A stretch of 64,000 nucleotides of DNA from Echinarachnius parma (lineage: Eukaryota > Echinodermata > Echinoidea > Clypeasteroida > Echinarachniidae), in contig JBAMJV010008174.1 of assembly GCA_037951105.1 (NCBI GenBank), positions 1 through 64,000 of the forward strand, written 5' to 3'. Of this stretch, positions 19,721-31,000 are shown piece after piece. Below the pieces are notes generated by a model that had not been told where the DNA came from, ran no database searches, and saw nothing but the letters and a program-made list of their open reading frames with translations. Made by a program: the position numbers and the translations under genes. Positions within the stretch are counted from its first letter, which is position 1. Each line of letters starts with the position of its first letter.

Positions 19721-20118
19721 GTGATGTTGAAAGTCGGTTGAGAAAATAACCTTTTGGTGTCTGCTTGAAAACAAATTGCCCTGAATGGGTTAAAGGGTCA
19801 TAATATTTTACAACAAATTTGGATCATTATTGTCATAAATAATACATGGATATCATGTATTTAAGGTAAGATACTGGTATATAGGTTTTGCTTTTTGCTT
19901 TTTTTAATGAAGAGATATTCAAATAATGTTAACATTTTAATTGTCAACGTTTTACATGGCTAGGTCAGGGAATAAAGGTACAGAGACCAGATCTGCATGT
20001 AAGTCTAATTATCTGCCATTATGTCTGGTGCAATAATTGAGTGGGACATTTTTTATGACTGTACATTTTAATATCTTCAATGATATACATAATTATCTAA
20101 GATGGTGAAATTAAGATT

Positions 20119-20275
20119 CATCTGTTTCAAAAAACTTTTCAAATCGTTGTAAATGTCCCAATTATTGTAATTATTATGTCAACAGCCAATCAGCATTGGG
20201 CATTGTAGTTGTGTCCATGGTAGTTACAATAATTGGACATTTTACAGCAATTGGAAAAGTTTTATGAAATGAGGG
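20119..20275. repeat. Imperfect hairpin repeat
   Basis: AACTTTTCAAATCGTTGTAA and TGTCCCAATTATTGTAA on the left pair with TTACAATAATTGGACATTTT and GCAATTGGAAAAGTT on the right. It is likely a small fold-back element. Confidence 0.5.
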
Positions 20276-20640
20276 CTCAGGCTCATGCATAATTTTAACA
20301 TATAAAGTTGTGCCGTTTGATGTCATTTTAGTTAACCTGTTCAGGATGGACTGATTTTGCTACAACATGTATTCTCCATAGACCTATAGCCCGAGTATTT
20401 TCGGGACCAGTCCTGAACGGGTCAATATGTACAATGTAGTTTGTGGACTAGATTTAACCCATGGACTTGGGTTGGTATTGTATATATGCATACGTACCAA
20501 CAGTTAACATTGAATCCGTGCACAAACATAATGTAGGGTTAAATCAACCCTCTAATGACAATTCAGGTCATTATGTGCATTAATATACATGTAATTATTG
20601 ACAGAAATGGCGATTGACAGTTTGACTAATCTGTTAAATG

Positions 20641-20803
20641 TACAGTCAAACCTGTCTTAGTGGTCACCTGTCTACAGCAGCCAACCTGCCTATAGTGGCC
20701 ACCATAAAAACAGTGCTATGGAACCTGTCTATCATGTCACTTGTCTACAGTGGCCTATGTAGTTTTGCTTTATAGTTGGTCACTATGCACAGGTTTGACT
20801 GTA
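20641..20803. mobile_element. MITE, ACAGTCAAACCTGT family, copy 3 with a fragment beside it
   Basis: It runs from TACAGTCAAACCTGTCTTAG to ACAGGTTTGACTGTA (163 bases). A second, shorter relative lies at about 20909-21019. The pair shows repeated insertion or local duplication. Confidence 0.75.
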
Positions 20804-21400
20804 TTGACATAAAAAGTGATGATATTGTGGCAAATTTACTTAAATAGATATATGCTGTAACCCCTCCTGGACTTACGCATACAGGCACGGGAATTACAGT
20901 AAAAACGGTAAAACCTGTGTATAGTGACAAATGATCACCTGAGGGAAACAATAATAGTGGCCATTGTATACACATGTGACCTCTATAGGCAGGTGGGGAT
21001 CACTTTTGGTTTGATTGTACTAGGTTGTCTAGTCTGTATAGTTACACAGATCTTTAAAAATGCAGATGTACATGTCAGTATTGCATTAAAATTACTCAGG
21101 AATGTTAGCACGAGTCACATGTTGAATGGGTTTTACACACTCTTTTTAAAATATTTTTCACATTTTATATTAGATAGAATTGAAAGCTAATGTTATCTCT
21201 TAGAGGTGTATACTTATTCATTGTTTTATTATGTACAGATTATACTGTAAATAAAGGATATAATCTTCAATAAATTTATATCACACTGATCAATAAAATA
21301 ATAATCATTGTTATTGTGGTGTTTTGTATGTTTTGAATGCAGAGAGTTTTGATGCATGAACAGGGATTATATTTTGTGTATAATATAATGCTTATTAAAA

Positions 21401-21836
21401 GGGGAATGAAATGCTGGAATTTTTGCTTGCTATTAGGTATCACTTATACAGGGTGGCCCACAAATAACGGAACGGGGTACTTGCCATACTAAAGACTGAT
21501 GATGCCCGCCATACTGCATCGAGTAACGATCAACCGTGCGCCATTGTGAGTGTGCATTCAGCTGTGTATGGAGAAGAAAGAGTACTAACAATGGCGCACG
21601 CATTGAACGTTACTAGTTGTTATGACGGGCATCATGTGTCTTCATTATAGCAAGCACCCCGTTCCGTTATTTCTGGGCCACCCTGTATTGGAAATAATCA
21701 ATGTTGTTTAAACCACTATTATCTGTTCTGACTGAACACTGGAGGCAGCCATGTTTTCCAACTGTACCATATCATCTGACCTTGCGCTAACAAAATCGGG
21801 TCTAATGGCAAGCAAAAATTCCAGCATTTCATTCCC
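21401..21836. mobile_element. Inverted-repeat element interrupted by another MITE
   Basis: The ends GGGGAATGAAATGCTGGAAT and the complement of ATTCCAGCATTTCATTCCC are inverted. The element at 21449-21685 has inserted into it. After the insertion the core resumes with GGAAATAATCAATGTTGTTT, as in the relative at 7861-8330. Confidence 0.7.
21449..21685. mobile_element. CAGGGTGGCCCA fold-back MITE, nested
   Basis: It opens CAGGGTGGCCCACAAATAAC and closes with the complement, GGGCCACCCTG. TA flanks both sides, as for Tc1/mariner-type targets. A longer relative is at 23936-24440. Confidence 0.8.
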
Positions 21837-22311
21837 TAAAACAGCATCATGTTAATTGATTGTAATCATGCACAAATTACCATCATTCTTTAATATTAAA
21901 AGACACATACAACAAAATATGATGTTAAAATTCATGAAGTACCTTTTTATTCACAGTGAGTATTGCCATCAAACATTATACAAGTTACACAAACATTTGA
22001 ATACTGCATGTAACACATGTAAACACAAAGTTGTCATCAAAACTTGAGTGTGAATGAAAAAAATACTTTGAGAATTTACTGCCATCACTCATTTCCTTGA
22101 TTGAGTTCAGAGATTTTTTGGAGAAAAAAAAATAATTGGGCTTTGATCACATGGGGATAACATTTGCAACATCACACTAAATAAAATAAATTATTCATGA
22201 TACATTTCATCTCCACATTGAATTTTTTGTTACAACAAACTGATTGAAATGCACAAATAAACACCAATAAAAACAATATAGTTTTATATATGTACCTAGA
22301 AATGAGACTGA

Positions 22312-22580
22312 GCATGGTGGCTTAGCGGTTAGAGTGTCCGCCTCATGCATGGGAGGTCCCGGGTTCGAACCCAGACCGGGTCATACCAAAGACTTTTAAA
22401 ATGGGACCTTCTGCCTTCTAGCCAGGCGCTCGGCATTTATCGATTGGAGGACTGGCCCCCTTCTGTATCTTTCGCTACATTTAGTAGACGTGTGGCCTAG
22501 GGCTAATGAATCGGAGATACATGTAGGCGCCGCCTTCTGTGCCAAAATTGGCACGGGAAGGACTTTTTCATTTTTTTTAA
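22312..22580 (+). mobile_element. tRNA-derived SINE
   Basis: The head has a clear RNA polymerase III promoter: box A TGGCTTAGCGGTTAGAG and box B GGGTTCGAACCC. A body follows (CCTTCTGCCTTCTAGCCAGG, GTGGCCTAGGGCTAATGAAT) with a T-rich end. The body resembles the widespread metazoan tRNA-SINE type, but I cannot name the family. Confidence 0.75.
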
Positions 22581-23150
22581 AACCTAGAAATGAATTGCAA
22601 AAGAATCATGATAAGTGATGGACCATTTATATCCGGACGGTGTTTGGTATTCAAAGGTGTAACTCACAATTGTTCTGGAGGTGAAAAATTTGTGGCGTTT
22701 CAAGTAGATTTTTTAAGTACACATTATCCAAGGTACCCCCTTTTAAAGACTTCAAGTATACACACAGATAAATAATTTGTGGCCCTTTACGAAAGGGTAC
22801 CTTATTTTTCACATTTCAAAAAAAAAAATTTAATGAAATTTGTTCCCTTTTTATTCATCTCAGCGAACATATTCATGCAAATATATATATGTTCCCTTTT
22901 CTCCATTTCCTTCTTTTGCGAAATTGTGAACGACAGCGAATGTGAAGTGACACCACCAGGATTCATATTCTGCCTGTATTGATTGACATGCATGACTGGA
23001 GAGGACATAATGTACATAATAATGCACATGAACTATATGTTAAAGGGATATAAACCACTTGATAAAACAATCAAATACAAATTTGATGAATATATTATGA
23101 AGTATTAATAACTGAAAGTAGCTTTCCCGACATTCAAATGAATCGCTGAC

Positions 23151-23230
23151 TTAACCCCTTGACCACGGGAACCGAGTGGGTTGTGTACAAAGTCTACAGG
23201 GGTTTCATAAACTCGTTGGGAATGGGTTAA
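23151..23230 (-). repeat. Miniature TTAA-ended hairpin element, copy 2
   Basis: It begins TTAACCCCTTGACCACGGGA and ends GGGAATGGGTTAA. The core ACAAAGTCTACAGGGGTTTC is shared with the copy at 3143-3224, in the same orientation. Confidence 0.65.
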
Positions 23231-23935
23231 AAATGCTCTTGGGGTACTCGGCTGACAATTTCTGGCAAACAGGAATCATTTTAATATATGCCAAATAAAG
23301 GTATTTAAACAATAAAAAAAACATTAAAGAAATTCAAAGAAAGAACTAGTCATACTTTTAAAGTATCTCATTAATTAGTCATACGCTCAAGTAAAACAAT
23401 TTGTTTTACTATTTATAAGATTCTACATATATACATATATATGATATAAATACACAGAAAATATCAATTTTGACCTTCTTACATTTACATTGTATGTGCA
23501 AGATTTGATATATACATGTAATGATATAAATTATACAACATAATTATCTTAAGAAAATTTGGTATATTCAATTTTACGGAGTTCTACGGATGCAGCAATT
23601 AACATACGGTACACAAATTTAACATTTTAAAGATGCACCGTTTATGGCAGGCAATATATTCCCTTGAACTTTTGAACCAGTTGCATATATAGTTTGCTTC
23701 CTTCTCAACTAAACATTAAAAAAAGAGTAAATGTATGTTGCTTTTTTAATATACATTGTACATACCGTAGTATGAACATTATTTCACATGAATTCTTGCC
23801 TTAGCTAATAAAGGTTGGAATGGCCGACTCTGAAAATAATGAAATTCGGGGTGGAGTATAAATTTCCAATCACATTAAACTGGGATGAAACTATTTTGTA
23901 AATAGCACTTTTACACTAGTTTCTTCCACACTATA

Positions 23936-24440
23936 CAGGGTGGCCCCCAAAAAAACGAAACTGGGCACTTCCCAAAATATAGTAACAAAATGATAATGTT
24001 CATCGAATAGAGTGTCCTTTCCCATGAAAAACGATACCAAGAGCAGTCATTTTGGACGAGTAGTTTTTGTTGTAGGCCGTCTTAAGTGAGACCATGTCAG
24101 GTTCCCATTTTTGTAATTTTTTACCGAGCCACTGCCTGATAAATCACACTTCCTGCCCGTGATAGCATGCCCATTCTCTCGGCACACAGCTGAATAGGCA
24201 CCAACAATGGCGCGCGTATTGCTCTTTGTTTGATTTATCAAGCACTGACTTGGTAAAAATTTATAAAAAAGGGAACCTGACATGGTGTCACTCACAGCGC
24301 CCTAAAACAAAAACTACACGACCAAAATGACTGTTCTTGGTATCGTTTTTCATTGGAAAGGACATTCTATCCGGTGGACATAATCAATTTTTAACTATAT
24401 TTTGGGAAGTGCCCCATTCCAATTTTTTGGGGCTACCCTG
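23936..24440. mobile_element. CAGGGTGGCCC fold-back MITE, long form
   Basis: The ends CAGGGTGGCCCCCAAAAAAA and the complement of GGGGCTACCCTG sit between TA dinucleotides. The arms pair over most of the 505 bases. The open frame inside (24047-24295, - strand) is a by-product of the arms. Confidence 0.75.
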
Positions 24441-25526
24441 TATAGCATTACTTTTGTTCAACAATAAGTCTAGTACAGTTCTTCTTCTTCTGGTTAAATC
24501 TGCCCCATTCAATCCTGAAGATTCTTGCAGATTTGTGATGCTTTTTCAACAAAAATGTTAACTTTAACAAAATATATCACAAGAGGATTGATGCCGCACT
24601 ATGGATGATTAAATTTAGTGCGATCCGCAATACTGACGAGTACAGTCAAGTAACAATACTAACCAATGGACTTACTTAGTCAATCATATAATAACAATAA
24701 TAATAGACCCGCATTTATATTGCACCATCAATCTAGAATCAGCTTGTATAACCGACTAGAGATTTGTCCTATACCATTATTGTATGAAATAATACATGTG
24801 GTAGTCTTCACATAATTTGTTGATGCATCAATATGATGGACTGAAATTCATTCATTTAAACATAAATTTGTCATACTGTACATGTAAATTAGAAAGTATA
24901 CACACCCGGTACATGTATATCTTTATAACGCATCCACATATACTTACTTGAAAATATCTCGACTAAATCTACATTACAAGAAAAATATGAAATGGAGATG
25001 AAATCTATGCGACTGGGCTTACTACTTATGGATTAGAACAGTTTCACAACCTATCTTGTATAGATTTAATCTCCATTTTATGCACTCTCTCCTGGAATAA
25101 TCAAAATCCACATTATCTGACATAGGGTACCTTGTAAGATTTAAAATGGTAAAATTCCTGAAATCTTATCAATCGAGTTGTAGGGTTGCAATTTCATTTG
25201 GCAGGCTTGGGATTTTAAACTTGGCACTCAAAGGGGTTAAAATACATTGTATCTTAATTACCCTAATAATTAGCAACAAGTTTTTTTTTTCTCAAAAAAT
25301 TCCAACTTCAGATATCTTTAGCTTAGTCCTCTTTGAAGTACTGATTTCTTTCTTAATACAAATAAATGACATTCATTAAAAAACGTATCAGTTGAGATGT
25401 AGGGTTTCAATTCAATTTGGCTTGGAAATGAACAATTGGCACTAACATTGTTTCACCCTTTAAATCAAGCTAATGGCGCCCATTTTAATTTGACACATCA
25501 CATTTTCCATTGACCCCAATCTAACA

Positions 25527-25896
25527 TCCCATTCATACTTGTGTCTAGCACTGGCTCAGCACTGGCTTAAGCCAGTGCCGAGCCATTGTTTGCGCAAATA
25601 TGAATGGAATTGTCTAGCTTCACCCTTGGCTCGGCCTAGCCTGGCATTACGCAGATGCTAGACAAGGCTAAGCCACTGTTAACTCAAGTGTGAATGGAAC
25701 ACTAGCTGGCACAACGTTGCGCATGCGGCACATTACGGCTCGCACAGAATTTGCTTATTGTTACGTCATTTACCAATTACGTCATATGAACACAGTGCGC
25801 ATGCCCAGAGCCATCCAAGACATGTCCAAGACACTGTTGTATTCATACTTGTGCGTTATGTTGTCCACTGTTAGACGCAAGTATGACTGGGGTGCT
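25527..25896. mobile_element. Inverted-repeat element with TCATACTTGTG ends
   Basis: CATTCATACTTGTGTCTAGC at the left and the complement of AGACGCAAGTATGACTGG at the right define about 370 bases. The interior has GGCTCAGCACTGGCTTAAGC hairpins. The ends are approximate. Confidence 0.5.
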
Positions 25897-26230
25897 AGAA
25901 ACCACAGGCTCAATATTTAATCATTATTACCATTCTAGCTAACAACTGCTGGCAGAAGTTTCAAAGAGGGCTCGATATAATAATAATAATAAATTCAATT
26001 TTAATATAATGCATACAATTTGCTAAATTTTTTCTCAATTATCATTACCAAAGTTTCATGCCAGAACCATTACCACGTTATAACAAAATTATGTCACGTC
26101 TCTACTTTGGTACTCTAAGGCAGGCTACAGTCCTTTTGATTTGTTGAATAAAGGCAATAGGGAGAATGTTTTGGACATATTTCCTTCCAAAAGATAATCA
26201 ACCTGAGCATAGTTAATATAAAAATAACTA

Positions 26231-26676
26231 TATGTGACCTTACACCACAAAACGACCAATAAGTCTGGGAAAATGATAATGCTGTTTTTCACATGACATC
26301 ACAGTAGAATTCATAACCTTTATAAAATGGTATATAATTTGTCATATTCAGACAAGGCAAACCCTCTTAAAATGAGCGCCAACGATTTGGAAAATGGCTG
26401 AAGCAGTTTTTAAACAAGGGAGAAACAGGCCACTTAAAAGATCGGCATCCATTCAAGCGCTATAATCTGATAATTTTTATTTGATGAAAAATCATACTTA
26501 GACATGATTTCTGACGATCAAAATTTTATAGAAGGTAGATTAAGATACATGTACCTTCATTCAGGTAATACAAAAATCATTAATCTCATACTTTTAACCA
26601 AATTTGACTAATTCAGCTAATAACAGAGAAACTATATCCGCGACATAACGGTCGTTTTGTGGTGTAAGGTCACATA
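26231..26676. mobile_element. MITE with TATGTGACCTTACACCAC ends
   Basis: A terminal inverted repeat of about 27 bases (TATGTGACCTTACACCACAA and onwards) is matched at the right by its exact complement ending GTAAGGTCACATA. No coding content; a TA target is likely. Confidence 0.8.
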
Positions 26677-27672
26677 TTCACTTGTAGAATTAATTATCAA
26701 CTCAAACTACAGTACATGTAACATCCCATTCCTTACTACATAGTACTACATATAGTACTACATGAAGTGCAATCCATAGCACATTGTATTGTAATATACA
26801 CAGTATAATTATGTTCTATTTCATTTTATTTATATAATACATGTATATACACACACACAAGCAAGTTCTTAGAACCATTAGTCAAATATATAGTGGGTAT
26901 AAACAATATATTAATAGATCATTTGTTACACTAGCTTGGGAAATAATTTTTTTTTTTATATTGTGAATAAAAGCCTAAAAAATGTTGTGTACGTAGCATG
27001 ATTCTTCCAACATATTCCCAAACCTTGGTGTGATATGCGCTTTACAAGAACTGTTCATTATTATTATTATTATTATACATCTTATAAACTCTACTGAATT
27101 CATGATTAAAATGCATTTGAAACACATCAACAACACAGTTGTAAAGAGTCGGAAAGATCAAGTCCGGAGCAATGTGGGATTAGCCTTACAAAAGGCAGAG
27201 CACAGAACCCATGGCTGTTCTGAGTGGAATAGGATATCTCGTAGGAAAGCAAAGGGGTACACCATCATATATATACACCATCATATATATACACCATCAT
27301 ATATACACCATCATGTATTGGTCAAATATTAAAGTAGGTCAGTCAACAACATAGTATACAACATAGAAGTAATATTAAGTCTGAAACAAGTATGAGAATT
27401 GTTAAAAATCACAATTATTTTTTGAAAATAACTACAGGAAGTTGAGTTCACAAGAGTTATTGTGATATGGTACTTCAAATTAACTTAAACAAACCTGTTA
27501 AAAATAAGCTGTGGCTGAAATAGCAATATCAAGCAAATTATAATCCAATACATATACTGGCAAAAGAGTAGACTCATTTAGTTATTGAATTGGAAAATGT
27601 GAATATTGGACAGTGATGAAACCACTTCAAAATCATTTCTAAACTCTGAGGTCATGTCGAAGCTAAACCAGC

Positions 27673-27837
27673 GACAGTCGGAACCTGTCTTAACGGTCAC
27701 CTGTCTAATGGCCACAAAAAATGATCCCCTGGAAAGAAAATCAATGTTATGGAACCTGTCTCGATTCAGGTCACCTGTCTACAGTGACTACTTCCCTTGT
27801 ATCCCCTAGGTGGTCCCCATACACCGGTTTGACTGTA
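27673..27837. mobile_element. MITE, ACAGTCAAACCTGT family, copy 5, in the decarboxylase 3' region
   Basis: It runs from GACAGTCGGAACCTGTCTTA to ACCGGTTTGACTGTA. It ends 30 bases beyond the decarboxylase stop codon (27868), so it probably forms part of the 3' untranslated region on the - strand. Confidence 0.7.
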
Positions 27838-27867
27838 GTCGTGATGTTGTCGTCGGGACTGTAAGAG

Positions 27868-28047
27868 TTAGACGGTGATGTCGCGTCCGAGCCTATCAAT
27901 CTCGTCGATAACGAAAGCCACGCTAGCCTCCGTCACCCGGGAGTTGGCGAAGATGATGCGAAAGAAGTTGATGGAGTTCTTGTCCGGCTGGTAACCTATC
28001 AGCATGGTTCCCGCCCGAACCATACCCTTCTTGATTTCAGGGGCAAC
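27868..28047 (-). CDS. Decarboxylase last coding exon
   Basis: Sixty codons including the TAA stop. It reads [20 protein letters not shown], then [10 protein letters not shown] and the closing helix [12 protein letters not shown], as at the C-terminus of cysteine sulfinate decarboxylases. The acceptor ACTCTGAAG has a poor pyrimidine tract interrupted by C runs. Confidence 0.95.
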   Translation of the reverse strand, partial: VAPEIKKGMVRAGTMLIGYQPDKNSINFFRIIFANSRVTEASVAFVIDEIDRLGRDITV

Positions 28048-31000
28048 CTTCAGAGTGTTGAGGGGGGGGGGGAGGGAATACAGAAAGAGAGATTAGGAAT
28101 TTTCAATGAGCTGGTAAAAAACTTTACAGCTGGGGGGTGTTTCACAAAGATCCTAAGTTGAACTTAACTCTAAGTTGGACTTAAAAAGTATGGTAAGCCA
28201 TTTGTAGCCTTGGAACAAAATATACTAAAACGCAAAAATGCAAGTATTTTAGACTTTTCATAAAGTTTACATTTAGAACATGAAATCTCTTTGATAATAG
28301 AAACATATTTATGAATTGAAACAACATTTAATGCCTTTTTAAAAGGACTTTTAGAATTTTTTTCAAAGAAACTAATGGCTTTCCATACTTTTTAAGTCCA
28401 ACTTAGAGATAAGATCAACTTAGGATCTTTGTGAAACACCCCCCTGGTGTTCTTCTTTTGCAGGCATCTTCAAGTTCAGTAAAACATTCCATAAACCGCA
28501 AGGATACTGCAAATATCAAGTTGGCAAAATTTGACAGTGATAACAGATTCAAATGGATTCGATACTATGGACCATTGTATATTAATTCGTAAATTAAAAA
28601 CATATGGAGTTAGAGGAACTGTACTTTCTTGGTTTGAAGATTATTTGCGTAATAGACAACAATATGTTATTTTTAAATCTAAAAAATCTAATATTTCCAC
28701 TGTGAAGTGCGGAGTACCACAAAGCTCTATTTTAGGTCCCTTTAATATTGTTTTTAATATATATGAATGATATTGTAAATGCATCACCACTCCTAACATA
28801 CGTTTTGTTCGCAGATGATACTAACGTATTTTATTCACACACAGACTTAAACATTCTTATTACAACCCTCAATCTAGAATTAAATAAACTATCATCTTGG
28901 TTCAAATCCAATAAACTCTCTCTAAATATTAATAAAACAAATTGTATGTATTTTAAAAATATACACTCTAAATATGCACCTTATTTTAATATTTTAATAA
29001 ATGATATGCCCATAATTGAAAAAGAAGTTACTACATTTTTAGGTGTAATGATTGATTCAAACTTAACTTGGAATAGTCATATTAATAACATTTGTATGTT
29101 AGTCTCGAGAGGCATAGGCATTCTATATAAATTAAAATATTGTCTTTCACAAAAGTCACTATTTATGCTTTATAATTCTCTCATTTTGTCACATATATCT
29201 TATTGTAATATTGTATGGGGGAATAGTAATAAGATGAAAATTATGTTAATGTATCGTCTTCAAAAGAAAGCACTCCGCATTTGTACACATTCATATTATA
29301 TAGCCCATACTGATCCAATATTTTATGAACTAAACACATTACAAATTGCTGATATTCACATTTTTCAAACTGCAATCTTTATGTATAAATTTTGGATAAA
29401 TACTATACCATTAGCATTTCGAAATATTTTTGTGTACAATAGTAGTATACACTCATATCCTACACGACACTCATCCGACTTCCATTTAACTAACCCAAAA
29501 ATTATTATGGCCTATAAATCAATAAGACACCATGGTCCAGACATTTGGAATGCTTTACCTGACAAAATTAAACACTCTGCATCTCTTTATTCATTTAAAG
29601 CTTCGATGAAAAAATATTTAATATCCAAATATTCATAAACATAATCAGGGTCTAAAGTATTGTAATTGTTTCTTTATATTGACTAATTTTAAGATAACCA
29701 GTTCATAAAAATAAAAAAATCAAACACTTATTGCACATGCACTCACCCACATGCACACACTTGCATTTTTTTTTGTTTTTCTTTTTATATATTTCTTTTT
29801 TTTCCAGATACTTTCTGAAAAATCACTTGTGCGTGACACTCTATTTTATTATATACTCCAATAACAGCGCCATGTACCCCCTCCCCTCCTGGCTGCTATC
29901 GACTCAAGCATTCATGCTTATGATAGTTTACCCCTGCATTTATTTTGATTATTTGCATTACATTCAACTGATTTAAGTTCTGAATTATATATATATATAT
30001 GTATTTTCTTTTGATATCAAATGTCACATTTTATGTAATTCAATTATGTTATACACTTGTATTGTTATTTGAATATGTTGATTTTGATTTTTCTTTAATA
30101 AATGCAGAAAAACATCTAAAAAAAAAAAAAAAAAAAAAAAAAAATGCTTCGAGCAAAAACAGGCTCACACTTTCCATTTTGAATCTTCATGTATGTAGCA
30201 TGTATTATTTGTATCCTTTTACCAAGTTAAAGGATATAACCCTGTAACATGTACATCACAAATCAAACTGAATCACAATTGTAGTGCTTAATCAGAATAA
30301 AACTTAACGTGAGGTGTGTGATCAAGACTAATGCAATATAACAAACATGGAATAACGCATTTACATCTAAATTCAGATACACACTATAAGTTCCTTATTA
30401 ATGTCAAACTTTTCTAATTATCTATTAAAGGCTCTTGTTATTACCTTGCTCAAGCGACTCCAGAACTCTGGTGTCCTTTCTTGATTCCTGAGGCATTCTG
30501 GCAAATACCAGAAACTGACGTTGGTGCATTGGGGCTGAAAATGGAGAGACAGAAACGGATGAACAATCTTAAAGGAATCTAGTAACACTGTTCACATAAT
30601 TATGCAAAGGATCTATATAATGTGTATTTCTGTGATCCCGTATGTCCATCCAGTGATGTGTGAAAAATCCATGCTAAATGGATGTTATATGGCCGAGTAA
30701 AGAGCAGAAATGCAAAGTGGCAAAGTGATATTTGCTACTAACTCATTACCATAACTTTGTACACAGTTGACACACTCCAAGGAAGACTTTCAAATAAAAA
30801 AATTACGTTCATACCTCAATCTCTATAACGAAACATAAATTCATAAAACCGAAACCTGGTCCATGTTTCTATTGGTTATACAAAAACAACCAGGCAACTG
30901 ACAATCACTAGTTTTATAAGTAAGTTTAGATGATTTTGACAATGTAACTAAATCTGTTTAATTAGAAGTCATGCTATAGTATACCTATGTAAACAAATGC

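Larger units (their letters stand above)
17999..27867. other. Intergenic region between the two convergent genes
   Basis: About 9.9 kb between the last exon of the dehydrogenase and the stop codon of the decarboxylase. It holds MITEs, one SINE, simple repeats and small tandem duplications, listed separately. Open frames here are short, AT-driven and unlike any protein I know. I see no third gene. Confidence 0.6.

Noticed and set aside
24047-24295. 82-codon - strand open frame
   Set aside because: It lies wholly within the arms of the fold-back MITE at 23936-24440 and has no independent coding signal.
28514-30144. LINE as an LTR retroelement or a host gene
   Set aside because: No long terminal repeats flank it, it ends in a poly-A tail, and its RT and C-terminal motifs are those of non-LTR elements.
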